Below are positions 1 to 9,914 of a stretch of DNA of 64,000 nt, in pieces (within the stretch, counting starts at the first letter, position 1; every line of letters begins with the position of its first letter). The DNA lies in NCBI RefSeq assembly GCF_008274825.1, contig NZ_CP030848.1:1178001-1242000 (forward strand), written 5' to 3'. Made by a program: the position numbers and the translations under genes. This DNA comes from Sphingobacterium hotanense (GTDB lineage: Bacteria > Bacteroidota > Bacteroidia > Sphingobacteriales > Sphingobacteriaceae). The notes below the pieces were generated by a model. That model had not been told where the DNA came from and did not search any database. It saw only the letters and a list, made by a program, of their open reading frames with translations.

Positions 1-548
1 GTCGACGAACTCAAGTTCAAACGGCTCGACACTTCAATAATTCCTAAGCCTTCAATAAGATGTCTTGCCACATCCATTTCACGGTTCGAAAGTTTATATA
101 AAGGATTTAGGCTATCAATTTTCGATTTGCTGGTCGTTAGCTTTTGTACATAAAGATCCTTGATCGCATCCGACATGTACTTTCCACGTTCAAAAATGCT
201 ATTGATGGCGTTGGTGAATTCGCTCATGCTGGTAGTCTTATTGACATATCCGGCTGCACCTGCTTCAATATAACGTAGGGCATATAGACTTTCGTCGTAA
301 GATGAGAATACCAAGATTTTAAGGTCAGACTGTGTCTCCAATAATTCCTTAATTACTTTGATATTATTACCGCCGGGCATATTGATATCTAGCAATAATA
401 GGTCAAACCTGCTTTTCGATAACTTGTCATAGACCTCATCATATGTTTCAGCATGTACAATTTCGGTATTCTTAAGGGTTTCTTTAATGGCTGTCGATAC
501 TCCTAACCGAACAATGATATGGTCATCAGCTATTAGTATTTTTTTCAT
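1..548 (-). CDS. NarL/LuxR-family response regulator (3' end outside window)
   Basis: Two-component response regulator that would bind DNA when phosphorylated. Translating from the ATG at 548 gives MKKILIADDHIIVRLGV, a receiver start with the acidic pair ADD, the phospho-acceptor Asp in LLLLDINMPGG (about residue 57) and the conserved Lys in GYVNKTTS. A LuxR-type helix-turn-helix begins near residue 160 (LSNREMDVARHLIEG) and is cut by the window edge after 182 residues, so roughly 25-30 residues are missing. It is divergent from mscL. No cognate kinase is visible; it may lie beyond the edge. Family call is firm; target genes are unknown. Confidence 0.9.
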   Translation of the reverse strand, partial: MKKILIADDHIIVRLGVSTAIKETLKNTEIVHAETYDEVYDKLSKSRFDLLLLDINMPGGNNIKVIKELLETQSDLKILVFSSYDESLYALRYIEAGAAGYVNKTTSMSEFTNAINSIFERGKYMSDAIKDLYVQKLTTSKSKIDSLNPLYKLSNREMDVARHLIEGLGIIEVSSRLNLSSS

Positions 549-901
549 GTATCTGCTGTTACTTTAGACGACTTTGATGTATTGTAAATTAATAAATTTG
601 TCTAACAGAATCTCGACCCCGAGTTTCTTATTATGACGAAATAATTGTTTTATAATGTAAATATCTTAAGGTCGTTTTATGACTAGGCTATATATTTACG
701 CTATAAATATAACGGTTTCTATGATATTTGTTTATCATATGTTGCATTTATTTTTCAATTTGCCAATTATTCTATCGAATAAGTACTATATATTCTTAAA
801 AATATTTTAGATTGTGATATCAAAGCATTTTTTTTGCGTTTGTTAGGGCCTTAGTCTAAAGTCAGGCTGGCAAATTTCGCAGTAAAATAAAAAATAAAAT
901 T
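549..901. other. AT-rich divergent intergenic region
   Basis: 353 bases between the response regulator (leftward) and mscL (rightward). It is strongly AT-rich and must hold both promoters. I see no clear TAnnTTTG box at the right distance from mscL, no coding frame and no stable hairpin. Confidence 0.6.
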
Positions 902-1309
902 ATGGGGTTTTTTAAAGAATTCAGAGAGTTTGCCATGCGTGGCAGCGTAATCGACCTTGCAGTCGGTGTTGTAATTGGTGGAGCGTTCGGTAAGATCGTT
1001 ACTGCCCTAGTTGATAAAATTATTATGCCGCCAATCGGAATGTTAACCGGTGGTATCGACTTTTCAAGCATGAAATATGTGTTGAAAGAAGGCAACGAGG
1101 CAGCAGGTGTTGCTGAAGTTGCAATCGGTTATGGTGAGTTTATCAATGTGCTTATTCAATTTTTCATCATTGCATTCTGTATTTTCTTGGTGATAAAAGG
1201 TATCAATTCATTGAAACGTGAAGAACCAGCTGCTCCTGAAGAGGCTCCAGCACCTACAAAAGAAGAAGTATTACTTACAGAAATTCGCGATATCCTAAGA
1301 AACAAATAA
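902..1309 (+). CDS. mscL: Large-conductance mechanosensitive channel MscL
   Basis: Forms a homopentameric inner-membrane pore that opens under membrane tension and releases solutes during hypo-osmotic shock. The 135 residues match the family length. The N-terminus [20 protein letters not shown] is the classic MscL start, followed by TM1 (residues 16-40, glycine-rich [13 protein letters not shown]), a periplasmic loop, TM2 (about 78-102) and a charged C-terminal helix after an Ala/Pro/Glu-rich linker. Monocistronic: a terminator hairpin follows at 1328. Confidence 0.97.
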   Translation: MGFFKEFREFAMRGSVIDLAVGVVIGGAFGKIVTALVDKIIMPPIGMLTGGIDFSSMKYVLKEGNEAAGVAEVAIGYGEFINVLIQFFIIAFCIFLVIKGINSLKREEPAAPEEAPAPTKEEVLLTEIRDILRNK

Positions 1310-1327
1310 GATAGGATACTATAGGAA

Positions 1328-1375
1328 AGCAGATTATGGATGCCGAAGGTTGAAATAATCTGCTTATTTATTTGC
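1328..1375 (+). terminator. Rho-independent terminator after mscL
   Basis: Inverted repeat agcagatta (1328-1336) / taatctgct (1356-1364) with a 19-base loop, followed by a T-rich tract. It lies 19 bases after the mscL stop. Confidence 0.6.
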
Positions 1376-1454
1376 TATTTTCCCTTCCTAATGGCGCTCA
1401 GGAACTTCCGAGTGTCGTTTTTCATTGAAAGTTTTATTATTTATTATTTCAGTG

Positions 1455-1485
1455 TTGCGGAATTGTGAAATAAACTTTATTTTTG
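1455..1485 (+). promoter_or_regulatory. Bacteroidota-type promoter for rpmH-rnpA
   Basis: TTG at 1455-1457, a 20-base spacer, then TATTTTTG at 1478-1485, which fits the Bacteroidota housekeeping consensus (-33 TTG, -7 TAnnTTTG). The predicted transcript start near 1490 leaves a leader of about 50 bases before rpmH. Confidence 0.75.
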
Positions 1486-1542
1486 CATTCCTCTTCGGAG
1501 GGAGAAATTGAATCAAAGTATTAAAACAAGCATAAAAGCGTC

Positions 1543-1701
1543 ATGAAGAGAACATTCCAACCTTCACAAAGAAAAAGAAGAAATAAGCACGGTTTCAGAG
1601 AGCGTATGAGCTCTGCAAATGGTAGAAGAGTATTAGCTTCTCGTAGAGCTAAAGGTAGAAAACGTCTTACTGTTTCTGACGAAAACCGTCACAAAGGGTA
1701 A
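1543..1701 (+). CDS. rpmH: 50S ribosomal protein L34
   Basis: Small, very basic protein of the large ribosomal subunit. The 52-residue product starts [20 protein letters not shown] and contains the L34 signature [20 protein letters not shown], with a short family-typical extension after it. It is the first gene of the conserved rpmH-rnpA-yidD cluster, 60 bases before the preferred rnpA start, and lies behind a strong promoter at 1455-1485. Confidence 0.98.
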   Translation: MKRTFQPSQRKRRNKHGFRERMSSANGRRVLASRRAKGRKRLTVSDENRHKG

Positions 1702-1761
1702 TCTATTCGGTCTCCGGTGATCCACGAGCCGAGCGCTAATATGCCGGATCTATTCATCGAG

Positions 1762-2169
1762 ATGAAGAAATATACATTTTCAAAAGAAGAACGATTATGC
1801 AGCAAAAGGTTAATTGACGGCCTTTTCCATAATGGTTCTTCTTTTGTTGTGTATCCTTATCGCGTGATCTACTCGCGCACTGCAGTCGCACTACCTTTCC
1901 CAGTTCAAGTAATTACCTCAGTTTCTAAACGGCGTTTTAAGCATGCCGTAATGCGCAATCGCTTAAAACGATTGATACGTGAGTGCTATCGTTTAGAAAA
2001 ACATAATCTTTATGATTATTTGAACGAACATTCCCTACATTTGCTATTAGCTATACAATACATCGGTAAAGAGGAATTACCTTTTACTGATCTTCATCAG
2101 AAAATGAAGATGTTGTTAGAAAAATTATCACATGAACTTGCTTCGTCTACTTTGGGAAAAAGGAATTAA
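1762..2169 (+). CDS. rnpA: Ribonuclease P protein component
   Basis: Protein subunit of RNase P, which assists the catalytic RNA in 5' maturation of tRNA precursors. I start at the ATG at 1762 ([19 protein letters not shown]), where family similarity begins; the frame is open upstream to a GTG at 1717. The 135-residue product has the RNase P signature around [20 protein letters not shown] (about residues 55-75), the basic RNR motif that contacts RNA. Its 3' end overlaps yidD by 38 bases, which implies translational coupling. Confidence 0.95.
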   Translation: MKKYTFSKEERLCSKRLIDGLFHNGSSFVVYPYRVIYSRTAVALPFPVQVITSVSKRRFKHAVMRNRLKRLIRECYRLEKHNLYDYLNEHSLHLLLAIQYIGKEELPFTDLHQKMKMLLEKLSHELASSTLGKRN

Positions 2170-2386
2170 GCTGCCCCTGCAATGGGTTTTCTTAATTATC
2201 ATCCGTTTCTATCAGCTTTTTATCTCGCCCTTTCTGGGGGCAAGTTGTCGCTATACCCCGACCTGTTCGCAGTATGGCAAAGAGGCGATAATGAAGTACG
2301 GACCGTTCAAGGGAGGCTGGTTAACGATAAAACGTATTGTAAGCTGTAATCCATGGGGTGGCCACGGCCACGACCCTGTTCCTTAA
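2132..2386 (+). CDS. yidD: Membrane protein insertion efficiency factor YidD
   Basis: Small inner-membrane-associated protein that aids membrane protein insertion and is usually encoded beside rnpA. The 84 residues include an amphipathic N-terminal helix ([19 protein letters not shown]) and the diagnostic core [15 protein letters not shown], then [13 protein letters not shown] and [12 protein letters not shown]. All three conserved Cys are present. It overlaps rnpA by 38 bases, and the tsaB start follows 7 bases after its stop. Confidence 0.96.
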   Translation: MNLLRLLWEKGIKLPLQWVFLIIIRFYQLFISPFLGASCRYTPTCSQYGKEAIMKYGPFKGGWLTIKRIVSCNPWGGHGHDPVP

Positions 2387-2393
2387 TATTACT

Positions 2394-3104
2394 ATGTCAG
2401 ATATTTATATCCTTTCGATAGAAACGGCAACTCCGCTATGCTCCGTGTCATTAGCAAAAAACGGTGTAACCCTACATGAAATAGTAGGCGAGGAGCCCAA
2501 TATGCATGCGTCTTCCTTAACCTTGTTTATCGATCAGCTGCTTCAAAAAGCATCATTGCAGATGAAGGACCTATCGGCTATTGCAGTAAGTAAAGGTCCA
2601 GGTTCATACACCGGATTGCGTATCGGCGTTTCTGCGGCCAAGGGATTGTGTTACGCCTTAGATATACCCATGATTGCTAATAATACGCTAGACGCCATGT
2701 ATCATGGCTTTATGGTAATCTCAGGAGAACTGTCCGATAAGACATTGTTGTTTCCGATGATTGATGCACGACGCCAGGAAGTGTACACGCAGGTGTTGGA
2801 CTCCCAAGCACAGGTGATTGAATCGACGAAAGCTTTGATTGTTGATGCTACAAGTTTTGACGCCTATTTGGCAGATGGACATCATCTCATCTTCTTTGGT
2901 TCTGGCGCAGATAAATTTGATGAGCAGTTCCATGCGAATCCAGCAATCCAAGTTGCATTAGGCTTCGACGCCAAAGCAAGTTTCCAAGACGCCTTATCGT
3001 ACGAGAAATTCCAAACCGGCGAATTTGAGGATGTTGCTTATTTCGAACCTTATTACCTGAAAGATTTTATGGTCACTGCGCCAAAGAAATCGCCGTTATT
3101 ATAG
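2394..3104 (+). CDS. tsaB: tRNA N6-threonylcarbamoyladenosine biosynthesis protein TsaB
   Basis: Partner of TsaD in making t6A37 on ANN-decoding tRNAs. I start at the ATG at 2394 (MSDIYILSIETATPLCSVSL); the same frame is open from 2358 but that extension overlaps yidD. The 236 residues carry the ASKHA-fold pattern: N-terminal phosphate-1-like strand ILSIETAT, then KGPGSYTGLRIGVSAAKGLC (around residue 66), the signature shared with TsaD. Last gene of the rpmH cluster; it converges on corA with a 6-base overlap of the stops. Confidence 0.93.
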   Translation: MSDIYILSIETATPLCSVSLAKNGVTLHEIVGEEPNMHASSLTLFIDQLLQKASLQMKDLSAIAVSKGPGSYTGLRIGVSAAKGLCYALDIPMIANNTLDAMYHGFMVISGELSDKTLLFPMIDARRQEVYTQVLDSQAQVIESTKALIVDATSFDAYLADGHHLIFFGSGADKFDEQFHANPAIQVALGFDAKASFQDALSYEKFQTGEFEDVAYFEPYYLKDFMVTAPKKSPLL

Positions 3105-4004
3105 CCAGCGTTTTCTTTTGAACCAGATGTAGATAATGATCGAAAGAATGGCCATTCCCGCCATTACATAGGCGTATCCATAATACCATTCGAGTTCCGG
3201 CATATGCTTAAAGTTCATGCCATATACGCCCACAATAAAAGTTAACGGCATAAAGAACACCGAGATAATGGTCAGCGTCCGCATGATCTCATTGGTGTGG
3301 TTGGATTCTATATTAAAATAGATCGATAGCAATTGCGCCGTATTTTCTCCAATATTCCTATAAAGTGTATTCGTTCTCGAATACAGATCTCTCAAATCTT
3401 GCGTATAGATATTCTGGTATTCCGGCATATGAAAATACTCAACGATATCCTTATAAAAGGTCAAAATAATTCGGATAAGGTCGATTTGCCGCTTCAGATA
3501 GTACAACTTACGTAAAAAAGGTTTCCTCCGATTATGCAAGAAAACGATTTCCTCATAAAGGTCTAGCTTTGTTGCCAAGCTATTGACCACCAAATTCTCA
3601 AAAGATTTTATGGACAAGGATACCAAAGTGTTGATCAGGCTCTTGCTCGATTTGAAACGCTTATTGCCTTTGTCCATATCAATCAGCTCCTGAAGTACAG
3701 GGATATCATAGCGATGGGCAGTGATCACAAAATCCTCATCATAGAAAATAGAAATCCTATTCGTTACCTCAATCAGATGATCGGAGTTTTCAGGGAAGTT
3801 TTCAGCTATAAAACGGATAATTAAAAAATGGTAAGACTCGAACTCTTCAATTTTAGGCAAATGCCCCGTTTCCAAACAGTCCTTGATAGAGGCATCGTTC
3901 AGACTGTACTGGTTCTTTAATTCTGCAAAATCTTCGACCGTAGGATTGCTAATATCAAACCAGTCAAATCCATGTTGCGCCTTGCTCAAAATCTGTTTTA
4001 CCAT
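3099..4004 (-). CDS. corA: CorA family magnesium/cobalt transporter
   Basis: Pentameric inner-membrane channel for Mg2+ (and Co2+/Ni2+). Starting at the ATG at 4004 gives 301 residues; a TTG five codons upstream is less likely. The soluble N-terminal funnel is followed by two C-terminal helices: TM1 ends in the signature YGMNF (GMN at about 262-264), TM2 is AYVMAGMAILSIIIYIWF, and a basic tail KRKRWL follows. GMN is the diagnostic CorA selectivity motif. Monocistronic, with the repeat island 4041-4410 upstream. Confidence 0.93.
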   Translation of the reverse strand: MVKQILSKAQHGFDWFDISNPTVEDFAELKNQYSLNDASIKDCLETGHLPKIEEFESYHFLIIRFIAENFPENSDHLIEVTNRISIFYDEDFVITAHRYDIPVLQELIDMDKGNKRFKSSKSLINTLVSLSIKSFENLVVNSLATKLDLYEEIVFLHNRRKPFLRKLYYLKRQIDLIRIILTFYKDIVEYFHMPEYQNIYTQDLRDLYSRTNTLYRNIGENTAQLLSIYFNIESNHTNEIMRTLTIISVFFMPLTFIVGVYGMNFKHMPELEWYYGYAYVMAGMAILSIIIYIWFKRKRWL

Positions 4005-4040
4005 AATCAAATGTAGCAAATTGTCGGAACAATGGGAGGG

Positions 4041-4410
4041 GACATTAGATATTAGATTTTAGACATTAGACGTTACGCTGATCAACAATAGAGCATACAT
4101 TTTTGAAGAGAAGCAGTTTGTTTTGAACCAAGAAAGGAAGGATTTTATGATGACCATGATCCTGCCAATCCTTTTATCCTTCCTTTCCTGGTTCAAGACA
4201 AATTTTTCCTTCAATCCTTCTCCCTCAACACGACGAACCTTCATCAGCTTAAAACCCTTTCACTTCCCTTCCAAACCCAATACATAACCCAATCAAACCC
4301 GCTCGGCAAGGGCTTTGATATGGGTTTGATTAGGCTGATGTTAAGTATTAATCTATCGCATTGTTTGTCTTTCCAGCATCTAATATCTAATGTCTAAAAT
4401 CTAATGTCTA
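4041..4410. repeat. Composite repeat island with three nested inverted repeats
   Basis: The corA-ompH interval contains (a) a perfect 20-bp outer inverted repeat, attagattttagacattaga at 4051-4070 and its complement at 4386-4405, each arm within a longer tract built from ttaga units; (b) a central imperfect palindrome with arms near 4117-4146 and 4170-4203 (left arm includes tttgttttgaacc and aaaggaagga); and (c) palindrome copy 1 at 4255-4335. There is no transposase or convincing gene. The outer arms suggest a MITE-like or REP-like unit; mobility is inferred only. Confidence 0.6.
4255..4335 (+). repeat. Dispersed palindromic repeat, copy 1 (right arm shortened)
   Basis: Left arm includes cttcccttccaaacccaat and aacccaatcaaaccc, a loop around gctcggcaa, then a right arm gggctttgatatgggtttga. 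Compared with copies at 22216 and 47148, the right arm has lost about 12 bases. See the finding on this family. Confidence 0.7.
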
Positions 4411-4450
4411 CCAAAAAAGCCGCTAACTCAGTTAGCGGCTTTTTTGGTAG
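4408..4450. terminator. Bidirectional terminator downstream of the OmpH-like gene
   Basis: Perfect 20-bp stem (4408-4427 / 4431-4450) around a 3-base loop, GC-rich core gccgctaac with A/T tracts on both sides, so it can end transcripts from either strand. It lies 16 bases past the stop of the leftward OmpH-like gene. Confidence 0.9.
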
Positions 4451-4465
4451 CTAGGAATTTCCAGC

Positions 4466-5074
4466 TTATTTCTTTTCTGCTGTTTGTGTAGCTTTATATT
4501 CGCTGTTAAGGGCGTCGATTACTGTTTTAGTAATGTCAGATGCAGGATCTGCGTAAAGAACAGCAGGATTAGTTTTTGAGTAAGTCAATACGAATTTGTA
4601 GCCTTTCTCTTCTGCGTGTTTCTTTAAGTAGTCAGTTACTGTTGTATATACTTTAGTAAACTCTGTGTTTTCGTCTTGTGCGATAGATTGAGAAGCATTT
4701 TGATCTAGGCGTTGGATTTCTTGTTGACGTCTAACTAGGCGCTCTTCCGTTGCTTGACGATCTGTCGCGCTCATCGTAGCTGCTTTTTGTTGGTATTCAG
4801 CTACTTCGCGTTGGTAAGCTTGACCTTTTGCTTGCAAGTCGTTTTGTGCTTTCTTTACTTTATTTTCAAGTTTCGTACGAATATCTTTAAAGTATTGGTA
4901 TTGCTCAGAAAGTGAGTCGGAATTTACATAAACGATTTTTTCTTCTTTAGCTTCAGCGACAGCGTTGGTTGTAGTCGTAGTTGCTGCTGGAGTTTTGGTT
5001 TCGCTTTGTTGGTTACAAGCCACTACCGATGCTGTAGCGATTAGGCCTAGGGTCAATTTTGCTATTTTATTCAT
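4466..5074 (-). CDS. OmpH/Skp-family periplasmic chaperone-like lipoprotein
   Basis: 202 residues. The N-terminus MNKIAKLTLGLIATASVVAC ends in a lipobox-like VVAC, so the mature protein is probably a lipoprotein with Cys20 acylated, followed by a Thr/Ala-rich linker. Residues about 45-190 form the OmpH/Skp pattern: KIVYVNSDSLSEQYQYFKDI, a long coiled-coil helical region rich in Gln/Glu/Arg, and a C-terminal strand region (KGYKFVLTYSK...VLYADPASDIT). Skp chaperones keep outer-membrane proteins unfolded in the periplasm; membrane anchoring differs from soluble Skp. Monocistronic between gyrB and the terminator at 4408. Confidence 0.85.
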   Translation of the reverse strand: MNKIAKLTLGLIATASVVACNQQSETKTPAATTTTTNAVAEAKEEKIVYVNSDSLSEQYQYFKDIRTKLENKVKKAQNDLQAKGQAYQREVAEYQQKAATMSATDRQATEERLVRRQQEIQRLDQNASQSIAQDENTEFTKVYTTVTDYLKKHAEEKGYKFVLTYSKTNPAVLYADPASDITKTVIDALNSEYKATQTAEKK

Positions 5075-5222
5075 TCTATTGTGTATTTCAATTTTATAAA
5101 CGACAAACCTAAGATAAAAATTTTAAATATTCTAGTTGTTTAGGTTAAAAGCCGTTAAAAAACTATGTTGATATGTGCAAAAAAAGAGCGGGTTTTTGGG
5201 TTTGTTTTTAACGCTTTACGGT

Positions 5223-5253
5223 TTGATAATTAGCGTAAAATTTCGTATTTTTG
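5223..5253 (+). promoter_or_regulatory. Bacteroidota-type promoter for gyrB
   Basis: TTG (5223-5225), 20-base spacer, TATTTTTG (5246-5253). The same arrangement is seen before rpmH. Expected start near 5258 leaves a leader of about 28 bases. Confidence 0.75.
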
Positions 5254-5276
5254 AAAGTTAATCAACGTAATTTTAA

Positions 5277-7244
<1,968 letters not shown>

Positions 7245-7298
7245 TTTAGCTATTAGATAAACATGAGATTTTAGAAATAAAATCTGTGTAAAGAAGGA

Positions 7299-7327
7299 GG
7301 GAAGTCATTTTTGACTTCCCTTTTTTA
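7299..7327 (+). terminator. Rho-independent terminator after gyrB
   Basis: Stem gggaagtca (7299-7307) / tgacttccc (7312-7320) with a tttt loop, followed by a T run. It also overlaps the 3' flank of the leftward pseudogene at 7330. Confidence 0.88.
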
Positions 7328-7329
7328 TA

Positions 7330-7950
7330 TTATTTCGTACTGGACATAAAGGCAATATCCTTGGTCTCGAGTATATGTTTGGAGTAACCGTGTATACTAA
7401 CATTTATCATCGCCTTGCCTACTTCTTCAAGCGTTAAGAAATAGGAAGGGTTGAATGGGCGGAATAGCGAGAAGATACTGATCAGTGGCTTCAACGCCGA
7501 TTTCGCATGTTCTGCATCTTTAAATGGCTTCATGAACGCTGGGCGAAAGTTATACACATTGAGCGACAGTTTTTGCAGGTCGTTTTCCGTTTTTCCTTTA
7601 ACCCGGGCCCACATGGATCTTCCCTGCTCCGAGCTGTCCGTGCCGGCTCCAGATACATAGCAAAACGTCATTCCTGGATTTACCTCCGCTAATAAGCCTG
7701 CAAAATTTAAAGTCAGATCGTAAGTCGTTTTTTTATATTCTGGTTCTTTCATGCCGATAGACGAGATGCCTAGGCAGAAAAAGCAGGCATGATAGTTCGC
7801 TACCTTCTCTCTGATGCTGGATAAATCGAAAAAATCGCCCAGTAAGATTTCTTCAACTTTGCTGTGCTGGTATCCCGCTGATCTTCTGTTGATGAGGAGA
7901 ATTTTCTCGACCTGATTATTCTTTAAATGTCCGATGCCAAGAAAAGGAGG
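7330..7950 (-). pseudogene. 5'-truncated NAD(P)-binding epimerase-like gene
   Basis: The intact 3' part from an internal ATG at 7752 reads MKEPEYKKTTYDLTLNFAG, then GMTFCYVSGAGTDSSEQG and MWARVKGKTENDLQKL, typical of atypical-SDR NAD-dependent epimerase/hydratase-like proteins. Reading back in frame gives further family-like sequence (VEKILLINRRSAGYQHSKVE, ACFFCLGISSIG) up to about 7940, but no ATG, GTG or TTG is found there, and the N-terminal nucleotide-binding strand with GATGxxG is absent. About 15-20 residues are therefore missing at a junction with the divergent gene at 7956. Probably non-functional. Confidence 0.75.
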
Positions 7951-7955
7951 TTGAT

Positions 7956-9914
7956 TTGAACGCGATTTTAAACGATAATATCATTGATGAGGAGCAGATC
8001 GATGAGGAAGTATTTGGGCAGGTTGAGTTGCTCGAGGAGTTTCGAAAGTCTAGACTTGATCTGAACAAAGCCAGTAGAATTGATTTGGACAAGCTTTTTT
8101 TTCTCAGTTCTTATCAAATAGAGCAGTTTATAGCTCATCGAGAAAGGGTGGGATATTTTACTTCAGTCTACGAATTGCAGGGGATTAAAGGATTTGATTT
8201 AGAAACTATACAGACTGTTTTACCTTTTGTGAAAGTGAGCGAGACTTTAAATCCGGAGTTCGGAAAGATCAATAAAGAGGGGAGTGGTTTCGGGATGGGG
8301 AGTTATTTTCGGCAGTTGGAGGAGAAAAAAGGCTTTGGGATAGATGATCCGTTGCGTTCGCGTTATCTAGGTACGCCCGATAAATTTAGGATCCGTGTGC
8401 GACAGGAGCACCGAAAGCAATACTATCTTACATTCAATGCGGCCAAGGATGCCGGTGAGCCGTTTTTTGAATTTGCTCAGCGCTATGGATTTGATTATTA
8501 CTCAGGCTCTCTTCTCGTCAAGGAGAAGGGTATTTTCAAGCGTTTTATCGTTGGAGATTATCACATACAGTTTGGTCAGGGGCTGGCAATCTGGACTGGC
8601 GGTCAGTTTGGACGTGGCAACCCCGTGCTACAAGTAGCTAACATCGGTGCAGGCATTCGGCAACATAGTGGGATGCGCGAATCGGGTTTCTTGAGAGGCA
8701 TGGCATTTACTGTGGAGAAAGGGCGATTTCGGATGACGCCCTATGCGGCATTCAATGAATTAACAGGGACGATTTCTGACAAGTATGGCCGCAGGGTAGT
8801 TTCGAGCATTAACAAGTCTGGTTTGCATCGGACGCCTTCGGAACAGCGCAATAAAAACGCGGTGAAACAATGGGTTTATGGTTTAAATTCCGAATATGAA
8901 AAGCAGAGCTTTAGGTTAGGTCTAAATTATTTAAGCACCCATTTTAAAGATTACTTTTCGCCGCCCGACCGCGAATATAATGCCTATCGTTTTAGGGGGA
9001 AGCAGCTGCAGCAAGGTGGAGCCTCTGCACATCTCAACTGGCGGAATGTTTTTATGTTCGGTGAATCGGCGCATAGTTTGAATGCAGGATGGGGACATTC
9101 TTATGGGGCTATCGCGTCTTGGGGTTCAAAGTTCTCAAGTTCGATCGCATATAGAAATTACCAAAGCGATTACCATCAGTTTTATGCTCAGGGATATGGT
9201 CGCCTGTCGACGCTAGGAAACGAGGAGGGTATCTATCTAGGTTTGTTATATCACCCTTCGCGTCGCTGGGAATGGGCAAATAGCTTCGACATTCATCAAT
9301 TTCCTTGACTGCGGTTTAGGGCAAGGTTTCCAAGCAAGGGAATCATGTTCTTTAGTCAGTTGAAAAGAACTTGGTATAAGAAAGGCGAACTTAATTTGCG
9401 GTATCAGTATAGATTTTATGAAGAGAATTTTCTCGCTGATTTGAAGATTGTGGATCGATTGGCGGAAGTTCGAAAAGATCAGGCGAGAGTGAGTTTTCGG
9501 TATCAGCTTTCTAATTCCTGGGAGATTGGGAACCGGGTTGAATTCGTTCAGTTTCTAAAATCCGGCGAGCCGCCTCAGTATGGGATATTGGCGTATCAGG
9601 ATCTGCAATGGACAGGAATGTCCCACCGTTGGAAAGCAAGCGGTCGATTGATTTATTTTAATATAGACAGCTACAATGCCCGCATCTATAGCTTTGAGAG
9701 AGACATGCTTTATTCGTTTTCATTTCCATTTTTCTTCCATCATGGCTGTCGGTTTTATTTTAATCAGCGCTGGAACCTCAATAGTCGATGGACGGTCTGG
9801 ACGAAGTATGGCATTAGCAAATATTTTGATATCGACCATCTAGGTTCCGGTTTGGATCGAATTGAGCAGGATTATAGAAGTGAGATTCGTTTGCAAGTAA
9901 GGTTTCGGTGGTGA
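7956..9914 (+). pseudogene. Helix-hairpin-helix domain protein, 5'-truncated and interrupted by an in-frame TGA
   Basis: Two open segments in one frame, 7956-9308 (450 residues) and from 9309 on (ATG at 9345 to 9914), separated only by TGA at 9306-9308. Twelve open codons link the stop to the next ATG and the sequence continues naturally (DIHQFP, stop, LRFRARFPSKGI), which suggests TGG changed to TGA. Residues about 34-90 form paired HhH motifs (LNKASRIDLDKLFFLSSYQI, VYELQGIKGFDLETIQ); the rest is a beta-rich, aromatic barrel-like region. Homologues that I recall begin with a signal peptide, but none is present: the only start is a TTG at 7956 behind aaggagg. Both defects point to a pseudogene; stop readthrough is possible because UGA is followed by C. 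Confidence 0.8.

Noticed and set aside
4059-4244. Minus-strand frame of 61 codons within the repeat island
   Set aside because: It lies across palindromic repeat arms and has no family similarity.
9306-9308. TGA recoded as an amino acid (Trp, Sec) in this organism
   Set aside because: The ppa paralogue ends properly at TGA at 38032, the HhH gene itself ends at TGA at 9914, and no SECIS-like hairpin or suppressor tRNA is visible, so simple nonsense mutations are the better reading.
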